DNA from: Chlorobium sp.
GTDB lineage: Bacteria; Bacteroidota; Chlorobiia; Chlorobiales; Chlorobiaceae
Assembly: GCA_028277225.1 (NCBI GenBank)
Contig: JANQHB010000040.1
Coordinates: 1-64,000 of the forward strand
Length of the DNA: 64,000 bases
Reading direction: 5' to 3'
Part shown: one piece after another, positions 39,430-48,985 of the stretch
Layout: each line of letters opens with the position of its first letter
Position numbering within the stretch: the stretch's first letter is position 1
Made by a program: the position numbers and the translations under genes
Notes under the pieces: generated by a model
Told to the model about the DNA's origin: nothing
Seen by the model: the letters and a program-made list of their open reading frames with translations, nothing else
Database searches by the model: none

Positions 39430-42273
39430 TCAGTTGCTGAGTTGCAGTTCCTCGGCCAGGAATCGTCCTGTATAGGAGCCTTCAGTGCCGATGATTTTCC
39501 GGACAGGTCCCTCTACGATCAGTGACCCGCCTTCGTCACCGCCTTCAGGGCCAAGATCGACAATCCAGTCTGCGTTTTTGATAATGTCGAGATTATGCTC
39601 GATGATGATCACGGTATTTCCCTTGTCGACAAGCCGCTGCAGGACATCGAGCAGGTGCTGGCAGTCCTGGAAATGCAGGCCTGTTGTCGGTTCATCGAGG
39701 ATGTAGAGGGTTTTGCCGGTTTGCACCTTCGCCAGTTCTGTCGAGAGTTTGATACGCTGAGCTTCACCTCCGGACAGAAGCGGTGAAGGCTGGCCCAGTT
39801 TAATGTAGCCAAGCCCGACATTGAGCATGGTGGACAGGATTCTTTGTATACGGGGAAAGTCGGAAAAATACAGAGATGCCTCTTCGACAGTCATATCCAG
39901 AACATCGGATATCGATTTTCCGGCATACTTGACCTGCAGTGTTTCCCGGTTGTACCGTTTTCCCTTGCAGGTATCACACTGGACGTAGACATCCGGCAGA
40001 AAATTCATCTCGATTTTCTTCGTTCCCGCACCCTGGCAGGTTTCACAGCGTCCGCCTTTGACATTGAAACTGAATCTTCCCGGTTTATAGCCGCGTATAC
40101 GGGCCTCAGGGAGGTTTGAGAAAAATTCTCTGATATAGGTGAACACACCGGTGTAGGTAGCGGGATTGGAGCGGGGCGTTCTTCCAATCGGAGACTGGTC
40201 TACATTGACAACCTTGTCGATCAGATCGAGCCCTTCCAGAGAAAGGTATGGGTGGGTATGAAGTTTCGAGTGGTAAAAATGCTTTGCAAGAACCGGATAG
40301 AGCGTTTCGTTGATAAGCGTTGATTTTCCGGATCCGCTTACGCCTGTAATGCAGATGAGCGAACCGAGCGGAAAACGCACGTCGATATTTTTCAGATTAT
40401 GTCCCGTGCACCCTTTCAGGACCAGGAAATCGTCATGTTCTTTTGTTTTCTTTTCTTTGCTGGCTCGAACATCCTTTTTGCGGTTCAGGTAATCAGCAGT
40501 CAATGAACCTGAAGCAAGCGTTGAGGCATGTCCTTCTGTGACGATTTCACCCCCATGTTCTCCTGCACCGGGTCCGAGATCGATGATTCTGTCCGCCATG
40601 AGCATCGTGTCCCGGTCGTGTTCGACCACGAGTACGGTATTTCCTATATCACGAAGCTTCTGAAGCGATCTGATCAGTTTCCTGTTGTCCCGCTGATGGA
40701 GTCCGATACTGGGTTCATCGAGAACATAGAGAACCCCGCTGAGTTGCGATCCGAGTTGGGAGGCAAGCCGTATTCTTTGAGCCTCACCCCCGGAGAGAGT
40801 GTGAGAGCCGCGGTTGAGTGTCAGGTAATGGAGCCCGACATCAAGGAGAAATTCAAGTCGTCTTGTTATTTCATAGAGGATCGGTGTTGCGACAATGTTT
40901 TCTCTCTTCGAGAGCCCGGAAGGCAGATCGAGGAAAAAGTCAAGTGCACTCTGCAAGGGAATCGATTCGAGTTCATGAATGTTGCGGCCGTTTACCGTTA
41001 CATTGAGGCTTTCCCTGCGAAGACGGGCTCCTCTGCAGGTGGGGCAGGTCTGCCTTGTCATGAAGCTGTCTGCCCACCCCCTGATTTTTGCCGATCCTGA
41101 GTTTTGCTGAAGGTCATTGACGTAGGATATCGCACCGGGAAAACTCTGAGGGTAGACGTGTTCCTTGCCGGCATAGGAATAGATAACGTTGAATGTTCTG
41201 GAATCTGAACCGTGCAGGAGGATTTCCATTGCCTCCCTGGGAATGCTCTCTATCGGGGTATCGAGGCTGAATCCATAGTGTTTTGCGATCGTTTTGATGA
41301 TCTGCCAGAGATTCCGTTTACCCGGTTTTCCGAATGGTTCCAGTGCTCCCTGGTTGAGCGAAAGAGTTGTATCGGAAATCATGAGATCCGCTGACAGATT
41401 TCTGATCTCACCAAGGCCCTTGCAATCAGGGCACGCGCCGTAGGGCGAATTGAAACTGAAATTGTTTGGCGCAGGGGTGTCGAGCGGCATGGTCCCGTCG
41501 CTGTAGGCGTATTTTGTACTGTAGAGCTTTTCAGAAAGATCGCTTTCCATGGGCGCACAGATAACAGCCGACTTGTGTTCAGACATACTGACGGCCAGGG
41601 AGATCGATTGGTGCAGGCGTTGTTTTATGTCGTCCTGAACGACCAGTCTGTCGACGACAAGTTCGATGGTGTGGCTCTTATACCGTTCGACCTGCATTTC
41701 CTTTTCAAGTTCCCTGTACCGGCCGTCGATTCGAACCCGGAGAAATCCTTTCTGGAGAAGCCTGGCGAAGAGTTCGCGATAATGACCTTTTCGCCCGGTT
41801 ACGAGTGGAGAAAGAATCTGGATTTTTGTCCCCTTCGGAAGGGAAAGTATTGCATCGGTAATGGATTCTTCTGATTGTTTTTTCAGCTCCATGCCGGTCA
41901 GGGGATCATGGAATCGGCCTGTTTTTGCAAAAAGGAGGCGAATGAAATCGTGGATCTCTGTAATTGTTCCAACGGTTGATCGCGGTGAACGGCTGGTGCT
42001 TTTCTGGTCGATGGATATCACCGGCGAGAGCCCTTCGATCAGGTCGACGTCCGGACGCTCAATGTTGCCTATGTACTGTCTGGCGTATGCCGACAGCGTT
42101 TCCATGAACCTGCGTTGACCTTCTGCATAAATGGTGTCGAATGCCAGGCTGGATTTTCCGGATCCCGACAAACCTGTTATAACGACAAACCTGTTTCGGG
42201 GAATGTCGAGTGAGATGTTTTTGAGGTTGTGTACCCTGGCGCCCCTTATGCTGATCTGATTGAATCCTGTCAT
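39430..42273 (-). CDS. uvrA: Excinuclease ABC subunit A
   Basis: DNA damage-recognition ATPase of nucleotide excision repair. A 947-residue protein with two ABC modules. The first Walker A is GLSGSGKSSLAFDTIYAEGQ and the second GVSGSGKSTLINETLYPVL. Zinc-finger Cys pairs are seen in CPDCKGLG, CPTCRGARL, CETCQGAGTKK and CDTCKGKRYN. Signature motifs LSGGEAQRIRLASQLGSQ and LSGGEAQRIKLSTELAKV each precede a Walker B (YVLDEPSIGLHQRD; YILDEPTTGLHFQD). It is full length. uvrB and uvrC are not in the window. Confidence 0.97.
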   Translation of the reverse strand: MTGFNQISIRGARVHNLKNISLDIPRNRFVVITGLSGSGKSSLAFDTIYAEGQRRFMETLSAYARQYIGNIERPDVDLIEGLSPVISIDQKSTSRSPRSTVGTITEIHDFIRLLFAKTGRFHDPLTGMELKKQSEESITDAILSLPKGTKIQILSPLVTGRKGHYRELFARLLQKGFLRVRIDGRYRELEKEMQVERYKSHTIELVVDRLVVQDDIKQRLHQSISLAVSMSEHKSAVICAPMESDLSEKLYSTKYAYSDGTMPLDTPAPNNFSFNSPYGACPDCKGLGEIRNLSADLMISDTTLSLNQGALEPFGKPGKRNLWQIIKTIAKHYGFSLDTPIESIPREAMEILLHGSDSRTFNVIYSYAGKEHVYPQSFPGAISYVNDLQQNSGSAKIRGWADSFMTRQTCPTCRGARLRRESLNVTVNGRNIHELESIPLQSALDFFLDLPSGLSKRENIVATPILYEITRRLEFLLDVGLHYLTLNRGSHTLSGGEAQRIRLASQLGSQLSGVLYVLDEPSIGLHQRDNRKLIRSLQKLRDIGNTVLVVEHDRDTMLMADRIIDLGPGAGEHGGEIVTEGHASTLASGSLTADYLNRKKDVRASKEKKTKEHDDFLVLKGCTGHNLKNIDVRFPLGSLICITGVSGSGKSTLINETLYPVLAKHFYHSKLHTHPYLSLEGLDLIDKVVNVDQSPIGRTPRSNPATYTGVFTYIREFFSNLPEARIRGYKPGRFSFNVKGGRCETCQGAGTKKIEMNFLPDVYVQCDTCKGKRYNRETLQVKYAGKSISDVLDMTVEEASLYFSDFPRIQRILSTMLNVGLGYIKLGQPSPLLSGGEAQRIKLSTELAKVQTGKTLYILDEPTTGLHFQDCQHLLDVLQRLVDKGNTVIIIEHNLDIIKNADWIVDLGPEGGDEGGSLIVEGPVRKIIGTEGSYTGRFLAEELQLSN

Positions 42274-42489
42274 GATAGGAGATGTGCACGATGCAAGAGG
42301 AGCTATATATCAAATACTTGTAAAGAAAACAAGAAGAGACAGGTGCATTGACTCCGGGGAGCATGCAGGTGCAGGAAAGATGTTGTACTATTTTTCATGT
42401 GTTTGGCGCGGTTTTTGTTAATTTAAAAAAGACTCTGATTGTCCGGTTTGTCCGGCAGGCAGTTTTTATCGAGGTTTTGGGATACGACG

Positions 42490-42948
42490 ATGGAAAAAAA
42501 CGTGACAGATCGCGTACAGTGGTTTGTGAGTACGTGCAGGAACAACGGCCTGAAAGTTACCCCGCAACGCCTTGCAATTTTCAGGATTCTTTCCCGGTCA
42601 GCGGACCATCCGTCAACGGATACCGTCTACAGGAAGGTAGTCAGGGAGTTTCCTTCCATATCATTTGATACGGTACACAGAACGCTTCTCACATTCAGCA
42701 AACTTGGTGTCATTGAAGCGGTTGAATCATATTCGGGTGTGAGGCGCTATGAGACCGATCTCTATGATCATCATCATATTCACTGCGTTATATGCGGCAC
42801 AATCATCGATTTCTGTGACGAGGAACTTGACGCGATACAAGTTCCAGAGAGAATTGCAGACGGTTTTACCGTGCTTGGCAAGCGTGTGAGTATCAGGGGG
42901 ATATGTGAGAACTGCAGAAAACAGAATTCGGAAGGGACTCATCAATAG
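42490..42948 (+). CDS. Fur-family regulator, PerR-like
   Basis: A 152-residue Fur-type repressor. The N-terminal winged helix is NNGLKVTPQRLAIFRILSRS, then HPSTDTVYRKVVREFPSIS and TVHRTLLTFSKLGVIEAV. The C-terminal dimerisation domain has the His-rich DHHHIHCVICG and two CxxC zinc pairs (CVIC; CENC). Convergence with a peroxiredoxin gene suggests a PerR (peroxide-sensing) rather than Fur role. ATG 42490 is preferred because the frame upstream to 42439 is not conserved in type. A 15-bp palindrome upstream of the peroxiredoxin gene is a candidate target. Confidence 0.87.
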   Translation: MEKNVTDRVQWFVSTCRNNGLKVTPQRLAIFRILSRSADHPSTDTVYRKVVREFPSISFDTVHRTLLTFSKLGVIEAVESYSGVRRYETDLYDHHHIHCVICGTIIDFCDEELDAIQVPERIADGFTVLGKRVSIRGICENCRKQNSEGTHQ

Positions 42949-42964
42949 CATAACGGAGTATCGA

Positions 42965-42992
42965 AAAGGCCCCTGTTTTAAAAGGGGCCTTT
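42965..42992. terminator. Bidirectional intrinsic terminator between perR-like and peroxiredoxin genes
   Basis: A 9-bp stem AAAGGCCCC (42965-42973) / GGGGCCTTT (42984-42992) with A-rich and T-rich flanks can end transcription from both convergent genes. The stops lie at 42948 (plus) and 43024 (minus). Confidence 0.85.
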
Positions 42993-43023
42993 AGGTTCAA
43001 ATGGGGGTTTAACCTGAATTCTG

Positions 43024-43692
43024 TCAGAGTTCCTTGTGACAGAACCACCAGTCATAACAGTCATATTGATCCGGACGTTTTTTTGCATCCTCCACATTGG
43101 TTGCAGGCGGTATGATGACGCGGTCTTTGAGCAGAGCATTGTTCGGCCAGTCTGCGGGCATCGCCACTTTGTTGTTGTCCGAAGTCTGCAGGGCTTTGAC
43201 GGCGCGGAGGATTTCATCCATGTTCCTGCCGATTTCCTGCGGGTAGTAGAGAACCAGCCTTACTTTTCCCTGGGGATCACCGATGAATACTGCCCGTACG
43301 GTGTTTGTTCCTTTGCCGGGGTGCAGCATGCCGAGTTTGTTTGCGATACGGTCATTTGCAGCGACGATCGGGAACGTGATATCGACGTCCAGGTTTTCCT
43401 TGATCCACTCTACCCATTTGATGTGTGAGAATACCTGGTCGACACTCATGCCGATAAGTTTACAGCCGATTTTTTCAAACTCCTCGTTTCTCTGCTGGAA
43501 CGCGACGAACTCGGTGGTACATACCGGAGTGTAATCGGCAGGATGGCTGAACAGGACAAACCAGGAGCCTTTAAGGTCGCCCGGGATGCTCATGGGGCCA
43601 TGCGTGGTCTGCACATTGAGTTCAGGAAAATCATCTCCAAGAAGGGGCATTGACATCTCAAAATAAAGATCATCTTCGAATTGCTGGGACAT
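43024..43692 (-). CDS. Peroxiredoxin, Prx6/1-Cys type
   Basis: A 222-residue thiol peroxidase that reduces hydrogen and organic peroxides. The peroxidatic Cys58 is in the motif SHPADYTPVCTTEF. The long C-terminal domain (ALQTSDNNKVAMPADWPNNA) is typical of the Prx6 subfamily of bacteria and archaea. It ends YDCYDWWFCHKEL with two further Cys that may act as resolving residues. The reductant is unknown. The convergent perR-like gene and the upstream palindrome at 43768 point to peroxide-dependent regulation. Confidence 0.93.
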   Translation of the reverse strand: MSQQFEDDLYFEMSMPLLGDDFPELNVQTTHGPMSIPGDLKGSWFVLFSHPADYTPVCTTEFVAFQQRNEEFEKIGCKLIGMSVDQVFSHIKWVEWIKENLDVDITFPIVAANDRIANKLGMLHPGKGTNTVRAVFIGDPQGKVRLVLYYPQEIGRNMDEILRAVKALQTSDNNKVAMPADWPNNALLKDRVIIPPATNVEDAKKRPDQYDCYDWWFCHKEL

Positions 43693-43767
43693 AGCGTTCT
43701 CCGTTATTTTGTGTTTTAGATAAAGGCCAGCTACAGAGTGGCTTGATGCATGGAATGGATACTTAAA

Positions 43768-43782
43768 TAAGAATAGTTCTTA
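43768..43782. promoter_or_regulatory. 15-bp palindrome upstream of the peroxiredoxin gene, candidate PerR/Fur box
   Basis: TAAGAATAGTTCTTA is a perfect 6-bp inverted repeat around 3 bases, 76 bp upstream of the peroxiredoxin ATG. Its AT-rich style and size fit a PerR/Fur-type operator. It was not found upstream of the perR-like gene itself. Confidence 0.5.
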
Positions 43783-43864
43783 AAAGGTTTCAGGGATTCG
43801 AAAAAAGAATTACGTGTTTATCAACCCCGCCTGTATACAGCTGGTATGGGGGATATCAGCGAAG

Positions 43865-43905
43865 GAAAGCTACGGCCCCGTTACAATAACGTTGCCGCAG
43901 CTTTC
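43865..43905 (-). terminator. Long hairpin downstream of ppdK
   Basis: GAAAGCTACGGC (43865-43876) pairs with GCCGCAGCTTTC (43894-43905), with an inner CGTTA/TAACG stem in the loop. It lies 17 bp after the ppdK stop. No T-run follows in the ppdK direction, so it may be a 3'-end stabiliser rather than an intrinsic terminator. Confidence 0.45.
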
Positions 43906-43921
43906 GTGGTCATGGAGCATC

Positions 43922-46672
43922 TCAGCTCTGCAATGCAGCTCTTGCAGCAGCTATACGGGCTACAGGGACCCTGAACGGACTGCATGATACGTAGTTCAGC
44001 CCTGTAGCACTGCAGAATTCGATCGTGAGGGGATCGCCGCCCTGCTCACCGCAAATGCCGAGTTTGATATCTTTTTTGACGTCTCTGGCGTCTTTTGCAG
44101 AGTGCTTGACAAGATTACCGACGCCTTCGATATCGATTGATTCAAAGGGATTTTTCGGGAAAATGTCAAGATCGTGATAGAGGGGCAGAAATTGACCGGA
44201 GTCGTCCCGGCTCATGCCAAGGCCCATCTGGGTCAGGTCATTGGTGCCGTAACTGAAAAAGTCGGCAACTCTGGCGATCTCTCCGGATGTTACTGCGGCT
44301 CTCGGTACTTCGATCATGGTGCCGACAAGGTACTTGACTCCTGTTTCCTGCTCGGCCATGACACTTCGGGCTGTTTTATGGATGATTTCGGCGGTCAGTT
44401 CCAGTTCCTTGACAGAACTTACCAGAGGTACCATGATTTCAGGTATGATATCATGACCTTCTTTTTTTATCCTGCAGGCCGCTTCAAAGATTGCCCGAAC
44501 CTGCATTTCGGGGATTTCAGGATGTATGATCCCAAGCCGGCATCCACGAAGACCGAGCATCGGATTGGCCTCGTGAAGTGATTCTATCCGGTGACGGACG
44601 TCATTGAGCGGCTTGTTGATTTTTTGCGCCAGGTCGGTGATCTCTTCATCAGAGCCTGGAAGAAATTCATGGAGAGGCGGGTCGAGAAGTCTTATCGTGA
44701 CGGGGCGTGATCCCATTGCTTTGAAAATACCATAGAAATCGTCTCTCTGGTAAGGAAGGAGTTTTTCCAATGCTGTTTTTCTGCCGTCATTGTCTTCAGC
44801 AAGGATCATTTCTCTCATCGCGTCGATACGGTTTCCGCCAAAGAACATATGTTCAGTCCGGCAGAGGCCGATACCTTCAGCGCCAAGCGTGACTGAAAGT
44901 TCAGCCTGTTCGGGCTGATCGGCATTTGTCCTGACCTTGAGTTTTCGGTATTTATCCGACCATTGCATGATCTGACTGAAAATCTGCCAGACCGGGGCAT
45001 TTTCCGGTTCAAGCGTTTTTTCTGTCAGCACTTCGAGTACCTCGGAGTTTCGTGTTGTCACAGTACCGGCGATGACTTCACCTGTCGTACCGTCCAGCGA
45101 GAGAGCATCGCCTTCTTTCAGGATCGTGTCGCTTCCCTGTACCTTGAGCGTACCGCTCTGGTAATCAATTTCGAGAGCGCCGCATCCGGCCACGCAAACC
45201 TTACCCATCTGACGGGCAACAAGTGCCGCATGTGAGGTCATTCCACCGCGCTCGGTCAGAATTCCCTCTGCTATGGACATACCCTTGATGTCTTCCGGTG
45301 AGGTCTCAATTCTCACAAGTATGACCTGTTCTCCCCGTTTCATGGCAGCCTGCGCATCGACAGCGTTGAAGTAGATGTTTCCTGTTGCTGCACCGGGACC
45401 TGCGTTCAGACCGGTTGCGAGCAGTCTTCCTTCATCGATCGCTTTCTTTTTTTCCGAAAGATCGAAGACCGGCCGCAGCAACTGGTTGAGCTGTTCAGGT
45501 TCGATCCTCAGCAGGGCTTCCTTTTCGTCAATCAGCCCCTCTTTGCACATGTCGTAGGCAATTCTGATGGCAGCAAGTCCTGTCCGTTTACCGACACGGC
45601 ACTGCAGCATGAAGAGGTCCCCATTTTCGATGGTGAACTCGATATCCATCATGTCCCTGTAATGCTGTTCGAGTCTGATGCGGATATCGTCGAGCTGCTG
45701 GTATATCTGAGGATTTTCATCCCTGAGATGGCTTATTTTCAGTGGTGTTCTTGTGCCTGCAACAACATCCTCGCCCTGGGCATTCATGAGATACTCACCG
45801 TAGAACACGTTTTCTCCGGTTGCAGCGTCTCTGGTAAAAGCAACGCCGGTTCCGGAACGGGGGCCGAGATTACCGAAAACCATTGCCTGGACATTACATG
45901 CAGTTCCCCACCATGATGGAATGCTGTTGAGTTTCCTGTAGACAATGGCGCGATCATTGTTCCAACTGCTGAAAACGGCGCTTATTGCTCCCCGCAGCTG
46001 TTCCATCGGATCTTCAGGAAAAAGTGAACATGTTTTTGATGCAATTGCCGCTTTGTAAGCAGCGACGATATGTTTCAGATCGTCAGTGTCGAGATCGGTG
46101 TCGAGTGTGACGCCAAGTTCTTTTTTTCGTGCGTCGAGAATTTCTTCAAAGGGATCCGGCTGTTTGCTGTCGGCAGGCTTCAGACCGAGAACGACATCTC
46201 CGTACATTTGCACAAACCGGCGGTAGCAGTCCCATGCAAAACGCGAATTGCCTGATTTCTTTGCCAGTCCCTCGACAGTCTTGTCATTGAGTCCCAGATT
46301 GAGGATGGTATCCATCATTCCAGGCATAGAGGCTCTTGAGCCGGAACGGACCGAAAGCAGAAGGGGATCGTCCGCATCGCCGAACTTTTTTCCCAGTTGT
46401 TTCTCGAGCGTCTCAAGTGCATGGGGCACGTCTTCTTCGAACAGGCCCTGAGGGTAGGTTTTCTGGTGATCGTAATAATATGTGCATACTTCGGTTGAAA
46501 GAGTAAATCCTGGAGGAACAGGGAGCCCTATGTTGGCCATTTCGGCAAGGTTTGCTCCTTTCCCGCCGAGCAGGTTTTTCATTGAGGCGTCACCATCAGC
46601 GGTGCCACCTGAAAACATATAGACAAACTGTTTTTCCTGGGCTTCGGATGTCGTATTACTGGTAGTAGACAT
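43922..46672 (-). CDS. ppdK: Pyruvate, phosphate dikinase
   Basis: Interconverts pyruvate + ATP + Pi and phosphoenolpyruvate + AMP + PPi. A 916-residue three-domain enzyme: an N-terminal ATP-grasp domain (GGKGANLAEMANIGLPVPPG, then SVRSGSRASMPGMMDT), a central phosphohistidine domain (LTERGGMTSHAALVARQMGK, with the catalytic His preceded by Thr-Ser), and a C-terminal PEP/pyruvate TIM barrel (GICGEQGGDP with its catalytic Cys). In green sulfur bacteria it would send pyruvate from the reductive TCA cycle to gluconeogenesis. It is monocistronic and divergent from an ABC permease gene. Confidence 0.97.
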   Translation of the reverse strand: MSTTSNTTSEAQEKQFVYMFSGGTADGDASMKNLLGGKGANLAEMANIGLPVPPGFTLSTEVCTYYYDHQKTYPQGLFEEDVPHALETLEKQLGKKFGDADDPLLLSVRSGSRASMPGMMDTILNLGLNDKTVEGLAKKSGNSRFAWDCYRRFVQMYGDVVLGLKPADSKQPDPFEEILDARKKELGVTLDTDLDTDDLKHIVAAYKAAIASKTCSLFPEDPMEQLRGAISAVFSSWNNDRAIVYRKLNSIPSWWGTACNVQAMVFGNLGPRSGTGVAFTRDAATGENVFYGEYLMNAQGEDVVAGTRTPLKISHLRDENPQIYQQLDDIRIRLEQHYRDMMDIEFTIENGDLFMLQCRVGKRTGLAAIRIAYDMCKEGLIDEKEALLRIEPEQLNQLLRPVFDLSEKKKAIDEGRLLATGLNAGPGAATGNIYFNAVDAQAAMKRGEQVILVRIETSPEDIKGMSIAEGILTERGGMTSHAALVARQMGKVCVAGCGALEIDYQSGTLKVQGSDTILKEGDALSLDGTTGEVIAGTVTTRNSEVLEVLTEKTLEPENAPVWQIFSQIMQWSDKYRKLKVRTNADQPEQAELSVTLGAEGIGLCRTEHMFFGGNRIDAMREMILAEDNDGRKTALEKLLPYQRDDFYGIFKAMGSRPVTIRLLDPPLHEFLPGSDEEITDLAQKINKPLNDVRHRIESLHEANPMLGLRGCRLGIIHPEIPEMQVRAIFEAACRIKKEGHDIIPEIMVPLVSSVKELELTAEIIHKTARSVMAEQETGVKYLVGTMIEVPRAAVTSGEIARVADFFSYGTNDLTQMGLGMSRDDSGQFLPLYHDLDIFPKNPFESIDIEGVGNLVKHSAKDARDVKKDIKLGICGEQGGDPLTIEFCSATGLNYVSCSPFRVPVARIAAARAALQS

Positions 46673-46813
46673 GTGTCTGGATTGATAGGTGAATTGAGGA
46701 AGTCATAAAAAAAAGAAAACACTGTATCCCGAAAAGAGAGACGATGTTTATTTTAATTCGTTTTAGATAATAAAAAAAAACGTAATAAGCGACAGGCACA
46801 ACATAGTTGCAAT

Positions 46814-47686
46814 ATGGATTACGAACTGAGTCTTTTTTTCTTTCAGGTGCTGCGCATAGCTGTTCCCTATGTCCTGGTATCGGTCGGTGCCGTTTTTTCT
46901 GAACGGGGCGGGGTGATCAACCTGGCGCTTGAAGGTCTTATTCTGGCGGGTGCTTTCGGTGCGGTCGTCGGCCAGCACTTTTCGGGTACCGGATCTGCGG
47001 CGGCAGGCGTACTCTGCGGGATTCTCTGTGGACTGGTTGTTGCATTACTCTTTGCATTCATTACAGTTACCCTGAAGATCGACCAGATTGTGACAGGTAT
47101 CGCAATAAACATTCTTGTCATGGGAGCGACCCGGTTCGGTCTCAGTCTTCTTTTCGGCAGTTCCGTAAATTCCGAGCGTGTTGATGGCTTCTCCTCTTCG
47201 TCGATCCTTCTGGACCCGATATTTCTTTTTGCCGTTTTTGTTGTGCCAATCGCCCATTACCTTCTTTTCAGGACGCCATTCGGACTCAGGCTCCGCTCTG
47301 CCGGGGAGAATGCCGAAGCTGTAGATGCAGCAGGGGTCAAGGTGAGCGGTATGCGCTATGCAGGGGTGCTGATTTCCGGGCTCCTCGCAGCTCTGGGCGG
47401 TGTGTTTCTTGCATTCCAGCAGTACAGTTTCACCGACAACATGTCGGCAGGCAGAGGATATATTGCTCTTGCGGCGATGATCATCGGAAAGTGGACCCCG
47501 ATAGGTGCAGCTTTGGCCGGAGTCCTGTTTTCAGGGGCGGAATCGCTGGAAATCTGGCTGCAGACAGGCTTCATACCATCCCAGCTCGTTCAGGCCCTGC
47601 CCTATGTGCTCACGCTTCTCGTTCTTGCCGGATTCGTCGGCCGGTCGAAAGCCCCCCGCGAAGTCGGGGTGCCTTATGAGAAGTAA
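46814..47686 (+). CDS. ABC transporter permease, BmpA-associated/nucleoside (YufQ/LivH-like) type
   Basis: A 290-residue inner-membrane protein with about eight helices and the branched-chain amino-acid/sugar permease fold. Marker runs are VGAVFSERGGVINLALEGLI, DQIVTGIAINILVMGATRF, FGLRLRSAGENAEAVDAAGV and ALGGVFLAFQQYSFTDNMSA. The 'ERGGVINLALEG' form is found in nucleoside/simple-sugar uptake permeases that pair with a BmpA lipoprotein. No ATPase, second permease or binding protein gene follows in this window (the next 625 bp is repeats), so partners must be encoded elsewhere or upstream of nothing seen here. Confidence 0.83.
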   Translation: MDYELSLFFFQVLRIAVPYVLVSVGAVFSERGGVINLALEGLILAGAFGAVVGQHFSGTGSAAAGVLCGILCGLVVALLFAFITVTLKIDQIVTGIAINILVMGATRFGLSLLFGSSVNSERVDGFSSSSILLDPIFLFAVFVVPIAHYLLFRTPFGLRLRSAGENAEAVDAAGVKVSGMRYAGVLISGLLAALGGVFLAFQQYSFTDNMSAGRGYIALAAMIIGKWTPIGAALAGVLFSGAESLEIWLQTGFIPSQLVQALPYVLTLLVLAGFVGRSKAPREVGVPYEK

Positions 47687-48311
47687 GGAAAGCAGTCGGC
47701 AGTCACCAGTTTACAGTCGGCAGAGGTAAAAGGCAAAAAGGGGTAAGCGACAGGGATTGTTGATTTGTTGAAGTGTTGATTTGTTTGAAGAAGTGGACGA
47801 AAGGACCAAAAGGACGTAAAGGACAAATCAATTTCCGTGCTCCCTTTAGACGCCGATCTCAATCATCCGGCCAACCACGGGCAACCATCCCGACATGTCG
47901 GGACCCCTACACTTCTTTTTCCACCCCACATACTACACCCAACAATCTTGCCATCCGGACATCGGGCAGGCACGGGGGCCTGCCCCTACAACTGCCGACT
48001 GCCCATTGAAGACTGCCTGCGGTCTTCTTCACCTCACACCCCACATTCTTCACCAACCCAACCACGGGCAACCGCAAGGGCTGCCCCTACATTTTCTTGA
48101 ATACCTCTCGCTTTCCTGAATTCTTCACTCAGCACTCAGTACTTTTTCTTCCCCCAACATCCTGCATCCCACACCCCACAATCTCCCGCCATCCGGACAT
48201 CGGGCAGGCACGGGGGCCTGCCCCTACAACTGCCGACTGAAGACTGCCTGCTATTTCTTTGCCATCCAGCGCTGCCAACTCGTCACTTGTCACTCGTCAC
48301 TTGTCACTACC
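47687..48311. repeat. Repeat-packed spacer of 625 bp without a gene
   Basis: A 52-bp sequence beginning GCCATCCGGACATCGGGCAG is present twice without change (47950-48001 and 48188-48239). Two looser relatives with GGGCAACC ... CCCCTACA lie at about 47877-47912 and 48064-48093. Also present are TCCCGACATGTCGGGA (47888-47903), a run of CACTCGTCACTTGT units (48282-48307), GTTGATTTGTTGAAG units (47758-47790), and GCAGTCGGCAG/GACTGCCTGC words. Plus-strand open frames here are low-complexity and not called. Confidence 0.75.
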
Positions 48312-48968
48312 TCAGGCTAACGCAATCACTGCGTTGACCAGTTTCTCTATGCCCTGGGCGACATCCTTGATGGTCGGTCCGAGCATGTATGCGGGAGTGC
48401 TGACTACTTTTCCGCCGTTGCTTGCGTGGATATTGTACACCGGACATTTGACGTGGGCGGCACCGGTCAGTTCGATGTTGGCTGCTGCATCACTGTCGTT
48501 GCCGATCGTCACTTCGACCTGTTCCTGTCCAAGAACCCTGGCGGCGATTACCGGAGCGATGCAGATGAAGCCAAGCGGTTTTCCCGCTTTATAAAATGAA
48601 CGGACCGCTTCGGCAACTTCCGGCAGCACGGTTAGCTCCGCGCCTTTGAATGCGTAATCGGAAAGGTTCTTTGCGGCGCCGAAACCACCCGGAAGGATCA
48701 GGGCGTCCAGTTCAAGAGAGCCGATTTCCTTGAGATTTTTAATGTCTCCCCTCGCGATACGTGCCGATTCAACGAGGACATTTCGGGTTTCTCCTTTCAT
48801 TTCCTCGCCGGTCGCGTGGTTGATGACATGATGCTGGTTGATGTCGGGGGCGATGCAGACGGCATGTGCGCCGGCAACGTCTATGGCAAGAAGCGTCAGG
48901 ACGGCTTCATGAATTTCCGACCCGTCCATTACACCGCATCCTGAGAGAATAACACCTATTTGTTTCAT
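48312..48968 (-). CDS. elbB: ElbB-like glutamine amidotransferase-fold protein (DJ-1/PfpI superfamily)
   Basis: A 218-residue member of the ElbB/ES1 family: KQIGVILSGCGVMDGSEIHE, DINQHHVINHATGEEM, NVLVESARIARGDIKNL, LILPGGFGAAKNLSDYAFKG, and the nucleophile elbow LGFICIAPVIAARVL with the catalytic-type Cys. E. coli ElbB has glyoxalase activity and was linked to isoprenoid synthesis. The physiological role is unclear. The 27-residue membrane ORF described next ends 17 bp upstream and is probably co-transcribed. Confidence 0.92.
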   Translation of the reverse strand: MKQIGVILSGCGVMDGSEIHEAVLTLLAIDVAGAHAVCIAPDINQHHVINHATGEEMKGETRNVLVESARIARGDIKNLKEIGSLELDALILPGGFGAAKNLSDYAFKGAELTVLPEVAEAVRSFYKAGKPLGFICIAPVIAARVLGQEQVEVTIGNDSDAAANIELTGAAHVKCPVYNIHASNGGKVVSTPAYMLGPTIKDVAQGIEKLVNAVIALA

Positions 48969-48985
48969 GTTGAAGAGGGTTCGTA

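Noticed and set aside
47773..48119. Three overlapping plus-strand open frames in the repeat spacer
   Set aside because: They are rich in His, Pro and Thr from repeated DNA, have no ribosome-binding site and span exact repeats.
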